A stretch of 49,393 bases of DNA from Lentisphaerae bacterium ADurb.Bin082 (GCA_002070945.1 MWEG01000080.1:1-49393); one strand, 5' to 3'. Positions 1-8,931 are shown, counted from the stretch's first letter. A program made the numbers and translations. The notes: generated by a model not told the origin, from the sequence alone.

Positions 1-178
<178 letters not shown>

Positions 179-191
179 AAAAAGGGCTTTT

Positions 192-1433
192 TCACCAATC
201 TTTGGGCACTGGGCGATATCCGCGGTTGATGTTGCCCTGGCGACGCTGCTTGTCGGTTTTTTCCTGGTTTAAAATATCCTTGGCTTCGTTGTCGTCCACC
301 TCGCGGGCGACCTGCTGTTCCTTCTGCTCGCCTTCTGGCTCGTCGGATTCGTCGGATTGGGCAGACTGCTTGTCTTCTTTGCTCTCGTCGTCTGACTTCT
401 GCTCGCCGTCGTCTGACTTCTCCTGCTGTTGCTGCTGTTGCTCCCCCTGCCCTTCTTGCTGCTGCTGTTGCTGTTGCTGCTCCTGCTGCTGTTTCATCTT
501 TTCCAGGGCGTTGCGCAGATGTTGCGCGGCCTGTTTCTGCAATGGCTCGGCCTGGGCGGGGGCGTTTTGGTCCAAGGGAGGCTGCGCTTGCTGCTGCGCT
601 TCTTGGGCTTGTGTCATTTCCTCTAAAATATCTTGCGCTGCTGACGAGTCTGGCGGGCTGTCCTGGCTCTGGCCAGGGCTGGCTGGCGGCGTCGTCATTG
701 CCTGGAATTTTTCGGCCAGCGTCGTAGTGTCCGTACTGATGGCGCGTTGATTCTCCTGCATTTCAGTGAATTTCTCCTGGGGTGTCGGCGTGGCTGCGGC
801 GGCTTTGCTCTGGTCGGCCGCCTGTTCTTGGCGTTCTGCCAGTTCGGCCAGTTGCCGCGCCAGTTCTTCCTGCTGTTTCTGTTGTTCTTGCTGGGCTTTT
901 TGGCGCGCCGCCAATTCGGCCATGATCTTCTTCAACAGCAGGCGTGCCGACTTCCTGTTTTCGATGGTCACTTGATTTTCCGGGTCGATTTCCAAGGCCC
1001 GGTCGTAGGCCGCAATACTGCTCACAAACGACTCAACCGACTTTTTCAGGTCGCTGTCCTGTTGTCGCTGTCCTTCCCGGAACCAGCAATTTCCGACTGC
1101 CTGTTCGCAACGCGCTTCCAGGGCACGGTCTGGCACACGCGATTGCCGTGCGCTCATCCCGGCCTTGGCAAACTTCTCCCGCGCTTGGACAAAATCGCCC
1201 TGCCGGTACCAGACAATGCCTTCATTATAAATCAAGCTCGGCGATTCTGGCGCTTCCAAGGCGGCTTTGCCGTATGCGTCCAATGCCTCGTCGTATTTTT
1301 CAGCTTTTAGCGCGTCGTTGCCTTGTCGCAGCAGTTTCCGGGCATTGCCGGCAACGCCCTGGCTGACGGTCAGTACAAGGATCATCGCCAGAGCCAGCTT
1401 GAACATGTCGTTGCGTATGCTTCTTTGTTTCAT
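192..1433 (-). CDS. batC: BatC-like TPR protein
   Basis: This is a 413-residue exported or membrane-anchored tetratricopeptide protein, the third component of a Bat (aerotolerance-type) envelope complex. An N-terminal hydrophobic segment (about residues 10-28) acts as signal or anchor. TPR-like helices follow to about residue 170, with the pattern LIYNEGIVWYRQGDF and ALEIDPEN. A very Q-rich coiled-coil and acidic Q/E/K/S tail fills about residues 175-390. The extreme C-terminus ends in PKDW, a tail I associate with BatC proteins. The start ATG overlaps the batB stop as ATGA (1430-1433), implying translational coupling. Family role (inference from Bat operons): scaffold for the vWA proteins BatA and BatB. 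The Q-rich tract is encoded by repetitive CTG/TTG-complement codons, which create long spurious ORFs on the other strand. Confidence 0.88.
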   Translation of the reverse strand: MKQRSIRNDMFKLALAMILVLTVSQGVAGNARKLLRQGNDALKAEKYDEALDAYGKAALEAPESPSLIYNEGIVWYRQGDFVQAREKFAKAGMSARQSRVPDRALEARCEQAVGNCWFREGQRQQDSDLKKSVESFVSSIAAYDRALEIDPENQVTIENRKSARLLLKKIMAELAARQKAQQEQQKQQEELARQLAELAERQEQAADQSKAAAATPTPQEKFTEMQENQRAISTDTTTLAEKFQAMTTPPASPGQSQDSPPDSSAAQDILEEMTQAQEAQQQAQPPLDQNAPAQAEPLQKQAAQHLRNALEKMKQQQEQQQQQQQQEGQGEQQQQQQEKSDDGEQKSDDESKEDKQSAQSDESDEPEGEQKEQQVAREVDDNEAKDILNQEKTDKQRRQGNINRGYRPVPKDW

Positions 1434-2446
1434 GCCTGCCGTTTCCTTTCTCCCAGTGCGCCCTCCACCAGCAAGAAAACTAAGCTCAGGCCAAGAAAGA
1501 CCTGGAATTTCTCCTCGTATCGTTCGATGGTCTGCGACTCCAGCTCGCGCTGTTCTGCGGTTGCGATCAAGCTGCGGTAGATGCTTCCCAAGTCAAAGTT
1601 GCCGGTTCCGACTGGCAGGTATTTGCCGCCTGGGGTCTTGGCCACCATTTCGCGCAAGGTGTCGCCATCGAGTCGGCTTCGCACCATCTCGCCTTTGTCC
1701 ATCAGGAACGTCCTCTGGCCTTGTTCGTCGGTCACCATGATTGGCGTGCCTTGGTTCTCGTCCCCCAGGCCAATGGCCAGCAGCCGGATGCCCTCCTCGC
1801 CGAGCTTCTGGGCTGCTTCCACTGGGAATGTATCCTGGTCTTCGCCGTCGGTAATCAGAACGACGTCCTTGCACTGCCGGACTTGGCTGTCGAAAACATC
1901 GCTCATCACTTTGCGCAAGGCGTCTCCGATCTTAGTTCCTCCGCGGGAAACCGTGGTTGGGTCGACGTCGGCGAGCATCAGGCGGAAAAATCCATAGTCC
2001 AGGGTCAATGGACAGCGCAGCAGCGAGGTTCCGGCAAACACCAGCAGTCCGACCCGGTCGCCTTCCAGGACTTCCAGGCAGTCGTTGATAGCCAGCTTGG
2101 CGCGTTCCAGGCGATTAGGCTTCAAGTCGTCGGCCAGCATGCTTCGCGAGACGTCCAGCACAAAAACCACGTCTCTTCCTTGTCGTTTCACTTCCTGTGC
2201 CACGGGATTCCAGCATGGTCGCGCCAGCGCCAGGATCAGGCTGGCCAGCGCCAGCAGCCACAGTGCTTGCTTCCAGCGTCGTCGTGCGGGACTCACCTTG
2301 GCCAGCAGTCGGCTCAGCATCTCGGACTCGGCAAAACGTCGCAAGGCGCGCTGGCGGGCAGCTCCGGCATAGACAAACAGCAGGCAGAATGCGGGCAGAA
2401 GCCACAGCAAATGCAACATGGGCAAAGATTGCCAAATCGGACTCAC
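1430..2446 (-). CDS. batB: BatB-like vWA-domain membrane protein
   Basis: The protein has about 338 residues: an N-terminal membrane segment (MLHLLWLLPAFCLLFVYAG), a second hydrophobic stretch near ALWLLALASLILALARP, then a von Willebrand A domain and a C-terminal membrane helix (FQVFLGLSLVFLLVEGAL). The MIDAS metal site is visible as DVSRSM, with the later conserved GGTKIGDAL and LITDGED. I chose GTG at 2446 as the start: AGGAGG lies 5 nt upstream (2452-2457), and GTG overlaps the batA stop as GTGA. The TTG at 2464 would add six residues and has no comparable ribosome site. Bat vWA proteins are thought to form metal-dependent complexes in the cytoplasmic membrane facing the periplasm, activated by MoxR. 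Confidence 0.9.
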   Translation of the reverse strand: MSPIWQSLPMLHLLWLLPAFCLLFVYAGAARQRALRRFAESEMLSRLLAKVSPARRRWKQALWLLALASLILALARPCWNPVAQEVKRQGRDVVFVLDVSRSMLADDLKPNRLERAKLAINDCLEVLEGDRVGLLVFAGTSLLRCPLTLDYGFFRLMLADVDPTTVSRGGTKIGDALRKVMSDVFDSQVRQCKDVVLITDGEDQDTFPVEAAQKLGEEGIRLLAIGLGDENQGTPIMVTDEQGQRTFLMDKGEMVRSRLDGDTLREMVAKTPGGKYLPVGTGNFDLGSIYRSLIATAEQRELESQTIERYEEKFQVFLGLSLVFLLVEGALGERKRQA

Positions 2447-3516
2447 GGGAGCCTCCTGAACCAAGTCAAATTCAGCACTTGCGCCAAGGCCAGCAGCGCC
2501 AGGCCTGCAAGCGCGAACGGCTGATACAACTCCTTGTAGTTCACATAGCGTACTGATTCGACCTCGCTGCGTTCCAGGCGGTCGATTTCCTCATAGACAG
2601 CTTGTAGCGATTGCGCGTCCGAGGCCAGGCGGAACAGCCCGCCGGTACGGTTAGCCAGCTCTTGCAACGGCCTGGTGTCCATCTGCGGCAAAGGAATAGC
2701 CTGGCGATAATTCCCCAATGGCGTGGAGATGACCCGGTAGGCTTCACCGCCGCCAATGCCAATAGCGTAAATCTTGATGCCCCACTGAGCCGCCAGTTCG
2801 CCGGCTTCTTCGACGCTGCGACGGCCGCAGTTGTTCTCGCCGTCGGTGAGCAAGATGATGATCTTGCTTTTAATCTCGTAGCTGTCCTTGTTTTTTCGCG
2901 TCTGTTTCGCCATGGTTTCCTCGGCGGTTTGCAAGCGAGCCGCAGCTAGTGCGACCGCATCGCCGATGGCAGTGCCGTCTTCCTCCTGGCGGTCGACGAG
3001 TCGCACCGGCTCAAGAAAGGCCTTGAGCACGCCATGGCTCAAGGTCAGCGGGCAGACAGTGTCGGCGTAGCGCGCAAAGGCGATCATGCCAATCAAATCA
3101 TTAGGTCTGCCTTGCAGGCTGCGTCCATGCCCGAAGACAAATCGCTTGAACACTTCCTTGGCTGCATCGAGTCGGTTGAGGGTACGGCCTTCGAATTCCA
3201 ATTCCAACTGCATAGAGCCGGAGCGGTCGAGGACCATTTCGATGGCGATGCCTTGGCTCACGTCTTGAACCAGCTCCCGGCCGGCTTGCGGTCTTGCCAG
3301 GGCCACGCCCAGAGCCGCAATCGCAAGATAACGTACCGCCTTGGGCACCCAGACTAGCCGCTGACGCCAGGACAAGCCGGCTCGGCTGGCATTGGCAACA
3401 GACGAAAAGGCCACTGCCGCCCGACGGCGTCCGCGGCGGCGTTTCCATAGCCAGAGCAATGCTGGCGCCAAAAGAACCAGCAAAGCCCATGGAGTCTCAA
3501 AGCGAAATGACATCAT
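2443..3516 (-). CDS. batA: BatA-like vWA-domain membrane protein
   Basis: This 357-residue protein has the standard BatA layout: an N-terminal hydrophobic helix followed by a basic KRRRGRRR stretch, a second helix near AVRYLAIAALGVALARP, a vWA domain and a C-terminal helix (QPFALAGLALLALAQVLNL). The MIDAS motif is DRSGSM, with GTAIGDA and LLTDGENNCG downstream. The vWA domain carries an insertion (LELEFEGRTLNRLDAAKEVF) common in BatA. Two adjacent ATGs exist at 3516 and 3513, neither with a strong Shine-Dalgarno. The gene is the first after the repeat block 3541-3713, so batABC may have its own promoter. It is coupled to batB by a 4-nt overlap. Confidence 0.9.
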   Translation of the reverse strand: MMSFRFETPWALLVLLAPALLWLWKRRRGRRRAAVAFSSVANASRAGLSWRQRLVWVPKAVRYLAIAALGVALARPQAGRELVQDVSQGIAIEMVLDRSGSMQLELEFEGRTLNRLDAAKEVFKRFVFGHGRSLQGRPNDLIGMIAFARYADTVCPLTLSHGVLKAFLEPVRLVDRQEEDGTAIGDAVALAAARLQTAEETMAKQTRKNKDSYEIKSKIIILLTDGENNCGRRSVEEAGELAAQWGIKIYAIGIGGGEAYRVISTPLGNYRQAIPLPQMDTRPLQELANRTGGLFRLASDAQSLQAVYEEIDRLERSEVESVRYVNYKELYQPFALAGLALLALAQVLNLTWFRRLP

Positions 3517-3540
3517 AACCGATAAAGTCCAAATAATAGT

Positions 3541-3713
3541 CAGTGGTCAGTGGTCCCGGGCTAAAGCCCGGGCACTGGACTGAGGCAAAACAACAGCACC
3601 CAAGCAGCTAACGAATGATGAATGATGAATTATGAATTATGAATTATGAATTATGAAATGCGCCTCAGCATTCAGCATTCAACATTCAGCATTCAGCATT
3701 CAGCATTCAGCCC
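3541..3713. repeat. Right copy of inverted repeat: hairpin, 58-bp block and two heptamer arrays
   Basis: A palindrome CCCGGGCTAAAGCCCGGG (3555-3572) is extended by CAGTG/CACTG arms, giving a hairpin over 3548-3577. It is followed by the reverse complement of the 121-178 block (3555-3612). Next come six heptamers at 3613-3654 (two GAATGAT, four GAATTAT), the conserved spacer GAAATGCGCCT, and six CAGCATT-type heptamers at 3666-3707. The order matches the left copy, but the outer heptamer differs (CAGCATT here, CATCATT there) in almost every unit, implying homogenisation within each array. The block sits in the middle of the MoxR-Bat operon, between the TPM gene and batA. Confidence 0.92.
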
Positions 3714-3720
3714 CTCGCCC

Positions 3721-4500
3721 CTATCGACTTGCTCCTCCTCCACCTGAGCGTCCGCCGCCGAATCCACCGAATCCGCCTCCACTGAAGCCGCCACCGCCTC
3801 CTCCCCTAAATCCACCACCGCTGCCGCTATACCTCGGAACGGACCGCATATCGCGAAATTCCCTCCTCAGGCATAAAAGAATAACCAGTCCAGTGATGAT
3901 AATAGGTATGAGTAAATTCAGCTTATCGTCATTCATCTGCTGGTACGACGGCGCTGCAGCCAGGGGTTTGAGTGCCTCGACATTGATATCGAGTTGGTAT
4001 TCCTCAGCCACGGCTCTGCCGATGGCCAGATAGGCGTCATAGATGCCCTTGGCGTAGTTTTTTTCTGTCCAGGCCGGGAGCGCCAATTCGTCCAGGATGC
4101 GTCCGCACTTGCCGTCGGGCAGTGCGCCTTCCAGGCCATAGCCGACTTCGATGCGGACTCTTCCGGAGCGGTCTGCCAGGACGCTCTCCTGGTTGACCAG
4201 GAGCAGGACGCCGTTATTCTTTTTTTTGTCACCGATTCCCCATGCTCGGAACAGCTCATGCGCGTAATCTTCCAGGATGTCTCCGTCCAGCGACTTCACG
4301 GTGACTAGGACCACTTCGGCGTCGGATGCGTCTTTCAGGGCTTTTCCCAGTGCTCGCAGTTGGTCTGCCTGACCTCCTTCGAGCATCTCGGCGAAGTCGA
4401 AGATAAAGATATTTTCGGCGGGTCGTGCCGGGATTGCCGCCGTTGCTGTCACGGCAATGACTAGTGCGCAGGCGAAGGCATAGAGCATGTTGCGACTCAT
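3721..4500 (-). CDS. TPM-domain membrane protein with glycine-rich tail
   Basis: The product has 259 residues. An N-terminal signal peptide (ALVIAVTATAAIPARP) precedes a TPM domain over about residues 30-180. Conserved features are FDFAEML near the start, the central LLLVNQESVLADRSGRVRIE and VGYGLEGALPD. A transmembrane helix (LNLLIPIIITGLVILLCL) follows, and the last 40 residues are a Gly/Ser/Phe/Arg-rich low-complexity tail. TPM proteins (YgcG/Psb32 type) are exported and anchored at the membrane; their biochemical role is poorly settled. Its ATG overlaps the stop of the upstream lipoprotein gene as ATGA (4497-4500). The association with Bat genes suggests a shared envelope quality-control role, which is inference. 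Confidence 0.85.
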   Translation of the reverse strand: MSRNMLYAFACALVIAVTATAAIPARPAENIFIFDFAEMLEGGQADQLRALGKALKDASDAEVVLVTVKSLDGDILEDYAHELFRAWGIGDKKKNNGVLLLVNQESVLADRSGRVRIEVGYGLEGALPDGKCGRILDELALPAWTEKNYAKGIYDAYLAIGRAVAEEYQLDINVEALKPLAAAPSYQQMNDDKLNLLIPIIITGLVILLCLRREFRDMRSVPRYSGSGGGFRGGGGGGFSGGGFGGFGGGRSGGGGASR

Positions 4501-5579
4501 GGCGTGGCTCCTTCGGCTGGGACGGAAGCTGTTTCAACGATAAATTTCTTACAGGCGTCGAATGTCGCCTGCACTTCTTTGTCTTCGGGGTGATGTGCTG
4601 CGAATTTGACTAAGTCGCAATGTTGCAGGAAGTCTGCCAGCAGGTCTTTGTGCGTCTTAGCCAGGGCGTCGCCGCTGCGTCCCAGTCCATCGAGGAATTC
4701 CTCGGTGGTCTGTTCTGGTGCTCGCAACTGGAAGCGGTTCTCAATATACTCCCGCAAAATGGCAGAGATGCGATTGTAGAACGCTTTTCGCTCGCCGCGG
4801 CCGACTAAGTCTTCTGCGATCAGTTCACGCAGAGCTGCGAGGGCGAGGACATGGGGCGGAATGGGCGGCGCCTCCTCGGCCTGGCGTTGGCGGCGTCGCC
4901 AAAGCAGGAAAGCGCCGAGAGCGATTGCCATTGCTGCGACGGCGCCCCACCACCAGCGGGCGGCGCGAGCGGGCGGCGCCAGTCGCTCTGCGGGGACGAG
5001 TGACGGCGCATCGTCGATATCCAGCTTTTGCCAGACTTCCTCTGGGGGCATGGTCACTTCAATCGGGATTTTCTCCGTCTCGACCGTATGGACTTTATCC
5101 TGCTCGCCGGGTGCTGCGGCCTTTGCCGTGAACTGGAAGGCCATCGGCTGGATCACGTGTTCTGCGGCGATCATCGGCTCCAGGACATATTCCCGCGCAT
5201 AGAGCATAGTGTTGCGTTCGGTCAGGCGCGGAGTTTCAAAGCGCACGTCCGGCTTCATGAACTGCCCGGTTCCCTCATCGAATTTGGGCAGTTCGACGGC
5301 GTAGTCTTCGGGTGCTTCCGCCTCCAGGCGCAGGACGGCTGTTTCCGTGATGTCAAGACGGGACCGGTCCAGGCTCAGCCGCACCTGCAAGGGGCCGCGT
5401 TCGATCTTCTGCTCCACCGGCCGAGCCGGGTCTTCGACCGAAGCGCTGCCTGACGCATCCCCCTGGCCAGCGCCGTTTTGGCGGCAGCCGGAAAACACGA
5501 ACAGCAGTGCCGCCAGCATAGCCAGCAGCAGCCGACGACGGCAACATAAAGTCAAGCATGGTGCAGCAGACATGGTCAT
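4497..5579 (-). CDS. BatD/DUF4381-like membrane-anchored lipoprotein
   Basis: This 360-residue protein begins with a basic N-terminus, a hydrophobic core and a lipobox-like FSGC, placing the lipidated Cys at about residue 32. An Ala-rich periplasmic beta-rich region follows (about 50-200, with LRLEAEAPEDYAVELP), then a single membrane helix (GAVAAMAIALGAFLLW, about 210-226). The C-terminal cytoplasmic helical domain contains RKAFYNRISAILREYIENRF, resembling the C-terminal part of BatD or DUF4381 proteins found in MoxR/DUF58 operons. The start ATG has no clear ribosome site; the preceding foldase gene ends 14 nt earlier, so translation may be coupled. Exact family membership needs a profile search. 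Confidence 0.7.
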   Translation of the reverse strand: MTMSAAPCLTLCCRRRLLLAMLAALLFVFSGCRQNGAGQGDASGSASVEDPARPVEQKIERGPLQVRLSLDRSRLDITETAVLRLEAEAPEDYAVELPKFDEGTGQFMKPDVRFETPRLTERNTMLYAREYVLEPMIAAEHVIQPMAFQFTAKAAAPGEQDKVHTVETEKIPIEVTMPPEEVWQKLDIDDAPSLVPAERLAPPARAARWWWGAVAAMAIALGAFLLWRRRQRQAEEAPPIPPHVLALAALRELIAEDLVGRGERKAFYNRISAILREYIENRFQLRAPEQTTEEFLDGLGRSGDALAKTHKDLLADFLQHCDLVKFAAHHPEDKEVQATFDACKKFIVETASVPAEGATP

Positions 5580-5593
5580 GTTTGTTTATGCGT

Positions 5594-6982
5594 TCAGTCC
5601 TTTGCGTCCGGCAGCGGTTGCCCAACTTGCATTCCCGGTGCGGCGCGATGCCAGACCACTTGGTAGCGGTTTGACAATTCCTGCATCAGAGCCACCTGGA
5701 TATCGCGCTGTCTTCTGGCCAGCAGCTGGTCGCGGGCCGCAGCGAAGACTTTTTCGTCCTTGATATCCGGTGTCGTCGGTGGGCGGACATCAAGCACCTT
5801 CACCACATGCCAGGCTTTGCCGGTCTGCACTGGCTCGGGGATGAGTGCGCCGGCTTCTGGCAGCGGCTGCCGGCCCAGGACGGCTCGGGTCAGGGCGCGG
5901 TGTTCTTCAGGGCCCTGGTCGCCCGTCAGCCAACCAGCGATTTCGCCGCTTTTTTCCGCAGTTGCCGCATCCTGGGAAATGCTTTTCGCCACGTCGGCGA
6001 ACTCTTTTCCGCCCGTGATTGACGCTATTGCTGACTTGGCCCGCTCGCTGTCCGCCACTTGGATATGCGCCAAGCGCACGGCAGCCGGTTCCCGGAACGA
6101 TTCCTGGTTAGCGGTGAAAAAGTCTTTCACATCGGCGTCCGACACTTGGATTCCGCCCAAGCGCTGGCGCATGACCGCGCTGGCCAGGATGCCCCGCTCG
6201 GCCTGCTGCAATTCCTGACGCACGAAGTCCTGCTCATATATCTTCTGTTCCCTGGCTGCGCGATAGAGCAGCTCTTCCTGCACCACTTGTGCCAGCAGCG
6301 CTTGCAGGTTTTCCGGGTTAGCGAGATTTTTCAGCATAGTTTTCTTCTGTTCGGCGGCTTGTTCCGGCGGCATTCCGGAGGCTGCTATCTGCATGTCAAT
6401 CATCTGCTCCGCCATCCGCTCCAGTTCTCCGCGCGTGATCTTCCAGGTGCCGATCTCGGCCAAAACATCGTCGCCAGGCTGGGCAGCGGATGGCGTGACG
6501 CTGGTGCGTTCCTCCAGGCTGCGGCGCAGGCCAGCCACCTTGCCCAGGGCCATCAAACATTCCTGGGTACGGCGGCTGATCTCGGTCGCCAGCACATCAA
6601 CCGCCTGCAAGCTCTCGGAGCGGTAATAGCTGGCCAGTGCCTGCTCATACAATCGGCCGTCTTGTTGAATCACGCCAATGCGATACCATAGCTTTGCTGC
6701 CTTTTCCGGGTCTGGCTGGCTGATCCGCAGATATTCTTGCCAGGCTTCGACAGCGGCTTCGGTCAGCCCTTGGCGCTCCAAACGCTGCGCCAATTCCAGC
6801 TGCTGCTCACGATTCAACGCCGAGTCACCGCTTGGAGCTGCGCCGCCGTGCCGGAACAGAATCACCAATAGCAGGACGACAACCACTATATTCAGCAGCA
6901 AAAGCAGCGAATATCCCTTAGACTTGGCAGCGACAGGGGCAGAGCCTGCCGGCGATGGCAGGGAAAAATCAAAATCAGCCAT
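5594..6982 (-). CDS. TPR/parvulin-type peptidyl-prolyl isomerase, membrane anchored
   Basis: The protein has 462 residues. Residues 1-20 are cytoplasmic, and the helix LLLLLNIVVVVLLLVILF (about 26-44) is a signal anchor. A TPR-like segment follows (about 57-145: LERQGLTEAAVEAWQEYLRI, then KAAKLWYRIGVIQQDG). A SurA/PpiC-type chaperone arm precedes a PpiC rotamase domain at about residues 310-410 (AAVRLAHIQVADSE, KEFADVAKSIS, GEIAGWLT). A strong AAGGAGG site precedes the ATG. This is a periplasmic prolyl isomerase or holdase. Its position inside a MoxR/DUF58/Bat operon, between DUF58 and the BatD-like gene, is not the classical arrangement and suggests a folding factor dedicated to the complex (inference). 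Confidence 0.85.
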   Translation of the reverse strand: MADFDFSLPSPAGSAPVAAKSKGYSLLLLLNIVVVVLLLVILFRHGGAAPSGDSALNREQQLELAQRLERQGLTEAAVEAWQEYLRISQPDPEKAAKLWYRIGVIQQDGRLYEQALASYYRSESLQAVDVLATEISRRTQECLMALGKVAGLRRSLEERTSVTPSAAQPGDDVLAEIGTWKITRGELERMAEQMIDMQIAASGMPPEQAAEQKKTMLKNLANPENLQALLAQVVQEELLYRAAREQKIYEQDFVRQELQQAERGILASAVMRQRLGGIQVSDADVKDFFTANQESFREPAAVRLAHIQVADSERAKSAIASITGGKEFADVAKSISQDAATAEKSGEIAGWLTGDQGPEEHRALTRAVLGRQPLPEAGALIPEPVQTGKAWHVVKVLDVRPPTTPDIKDEKVFAAARDQLLARRQRDIQVALMQELSNRYQVVWHRAAPGMQVGQPLPDAKD

Positions 6983-7001
6983 AACGCCTCCTTTTCATTC
7001 A

Positions 7002-7877
7002 TTAGCTCCTTTTCTCACGACGACGGAAAAAATGGACGAGTTTTTTCGCATAGTCATCGCCGGTCAAAAGTTCGATCTGGTCGACATCCATGGTTCGGAA
7101 CGTATTGGCCAAATGGCTGCGTTGCTGTTCGCCCATCCGGTCGTAGTTCGCCCGCACCGCCCGGCTGCCAGTGTCAACCAGCACTATCTCGCCAGTCTCA
7201 GCGTCCTCCAGCTCCAGCAGGCCCACATCCGGCAGATGCAATTCACGCGGGTCAGACACGCTGACCGCAATCACGTCATGCTTCCGGCTCAAAACCCGCA
7301 TAGGCTTGACAAAGCCCTCGCCTTGGAAGTCTGACACCAGGAAGACTACGCAGCGCTTGCGAATGACGCGGCCGAGGAAGTCCAGTGCGCCGGCGATGTC
7401 GGTCTGCGCTCCAGTAGGCCGGAATCCCAGCACTTCACGGATGATGCGCAGCGCGTGTGAGACGCTCTTAGCCGGCGGAATGAACCGCTCAATCCGATCC
7501 GTAAACAAAATCAAGCCGACCTTGTCGTTGCTCTTCACGGCCGAGAAGGACAGCAGCGCGCACAGCTCCGCTGCTAGGTCGTTCTTCAGCTGGCCAGCAG
7601 TGCCGAATTGCCCTGAAGCGGACAAGTCAACCAAGAACATCACGGTCAGTTCGCGCTCCTCGTGGAAGCGCTTGACAAACGGATGGCCCTGCCGGGCAGT
7701 GACGTTCCAGTCAATGGAACGCACCTCGTCGCCAGGCTGGTATTCGCGAACCTCGTCAAACTCCATGCCAGCGCCTTTGAATGCGCTCTGATATTCACCA
7801 GCCAGAACGTCATTGACCTTCTTGCTGGTGTAAATCTGAATATAGCGGATTTTCTTGGACAATTCTTTCGGGATCAT
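7002..7877 (-). CDS. DUF58 domain protein
   Basis: This 291-residue soluble protein carries the DUF58 signature near residues 38-75: EFDEVREYQPGDEVRSIDWN, then HPFVKRFHEERE. A vWA-like fold follows, starting with FLVDLSASGQFG, so the MIDAS-type motif is DLSAS, and continuing with GLILFTDRIERFIPP. DUF58 proteins are almost always encoded directly after a moxR ATPase gene and are thought to be its partner or substrate. The start is supported by GAGGGA 6 nt upstream. The gap to moxR is 33 bp and to the next gene 19 bp, consistent with one transcript. Confidence 0.93.
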   Translation of the reverse strand: MIPKELSKKIRYIQIYTSKKVNDVLAGEYQSAFKGAGMEFDEVREYQPGDEVRSIDWNVTARQGHPFVKRFHEERELTVMFLVDLSASGQFGTAGQLKNDLAAELCALLSFSAVKSNDKVGLILFTDRIERFIPPAKSVSHALRIIREVLGFRPTGAQTDIAGALDFLGRVIRKRCVVFLVSDFQGEGFVKPMRVLSRKHDVIAVSVSDPRELHLPDVGLLELEDAETGEIVLVDTGSRAVRANYDRMGEQQRSHLANTFRTMDVDQIELLTGDDYAKKLVHFFRRREKRS

Positions 7878-7910
7878 GGTCTTCCCTCGGCTGGACTTGC
7901 TCGCGCTGGC

Positions 7911-8897
7911 TCAGGGCACTTTGACCGTGTTCAGCAATTCCCGGACGATGTCCTCGGAAGTCTTTTCCTCCGCTTCGGCTTCGTAGGTGATGATAACGCG
8001 GTGCCTCAGCACGTCCATAGCCACGTTTTTCACGTCCTGCGGCGTCACGTAGCCGCGGCCTTCCAGCAGGGCCTGTCCGCGCGCCGCCATGGTCAGATAG
8101 ATCGTCGCCCGCGGCGAACCTCCGTAGCGGATCATGTCGCCCAGCTCGCCGAGGCCATATTCGGCCGGATTGCGGGTAGCGTCCACTAAATTGACGATAT
8201 ATTCCTCGATCTTCTCATCCATGAAAATGTCATCGGCCAATTCCCGGAGCCGGCGGACGTCCTCCGGGTTCAGCACCTGGTCGACCGACAGCTTAGGCGC
8301 GGTCGAGGCCATGCGCCGCACAATCTTCAATTCATCGGCTTTGTTAGGGTATTCGACCTTCAATTTGAACATGAACCGGTCGACCTGCGCTTCTGGCAAG
8401 GGGTAGGTGCCTTCCTGCTCGACCGGATTCTGCGTTGCCAAGACCAGGAAAGGATCGTCCAGCTGGAAGGTATTGTCGCCGACCGTGACTTGGCGTTCCT
8501 GCATGGCCTCCAGCAGTGCGCTCTGGACTTTTGCCGGCGCACGGTTGATCTCGTCAGCCAGAATCACGTTCGCGAAAATCGGCCCTTTTTTGGTGGTGAA
8601 GTCGCCGGTCTTAGGATTGTAGACCAGCGTCCCGATCACGTCAGCCGGAAGCAAGTCCGGCGTGAACTGGATGCGATGGAAAGTAGCTGCCAGGCATTTT
8701 GCCAGGGTCGTCACGGTCAGGGTCTTGGCCAGGCCGGGGACGCCCTCGATCAAAACGTGGTTGTTGCATAAAAGTGCCAAGAGCAGACGGTCAATCAAGG
8801 CTTCCTGGCCAACGATCACCCGCCCCATCTCCGCCCGAACTCGCGCCAACGACTCGCTCTCCCGCGACACCCGTTCGCCAATCTGTTTGACATCCAC
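7911..8897 (-). CDS. moxR: MoxR family AAA+ ATPase
   Basis: The protein has about 328 residues with Walker A GVPGLAKT (residues 52-59), the MoxR sensor region IQFTPDLLPADVIGT, Walker B VILADEINRAP and the following KVQSALLEAMQE. The C-terminal lid domain includes GGSPRATIYL. MoxR ATPases act as chaperone-like activators of vWA-domain partners, here DUF58, BatA and BatB. I prefer the GTG at 8897, because AGGAG lies about 10 nt upstream. The ATG at 8927 would add ten residues but has no ribosome site and overlaps a TATAAT hexamer (8931-8926), so a transcript starting from that promoter would not contain it. This is the promoter-proximal gene of the Bat operon. Confidence 0.93.
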   Translation of the reverse strand: MDVKQIGERVSRESESLARVRAEMGRVIVGQEALIDRLLLALLCNNHVLIEGVPGLAKTLTVTTLAKCLAATFHRIQFTPDLLPADVIGTLVYNPKTGDFTTKKGPIFANVILADEINRAPAKVQSALLEAMQERQVTVGDNTFQLDDPFLVLATQNPVEQEGTYPLPEAQVDRFMFKLKVEYPNKADELKIVRRMASTAPKLSVDQVLNPEDVRRLRELADDIFMDEKIEEYIVNLVDATRNPAEYGLGELGDMIRYGGSPRATIYLTMAARGQALLEGRGYVTPQDVKNVAMDVLRHRVIITYEAEAEEKTSEDIVRELLNTVKVP

Positions 8898-8925
8898 GAC
8901 CCAATCACTCCTATCTTTAAACAAC

Positions 8926-8931
8926 ATTATA
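8926..8931 (-). promoter_or_regulatory. Candidate -10 hexamer for the moxR-bat operon
   Basis: The minus strand reads TATAAT here, exactly matching the sigma-70 -10 consensus. A T-rich stretch lies about 17 nt upstream instead of a clear -35 box. It is the only obvious -10 match next to moxR and overlaps the upstream ATG, supporting the internal GTG start at 8897. This is sequence resemblance only. Confidence 0.4.

Noticed and set aside
192..8897. Cobalt chelatase or Mg-chelatase locus (MoxR plus vWA proteins)
   Set aside because: The DUF58, BatA/BatB/BatC layout and the BatC tail fit a Bat operon; no large CobN/ChlH subunit is present.
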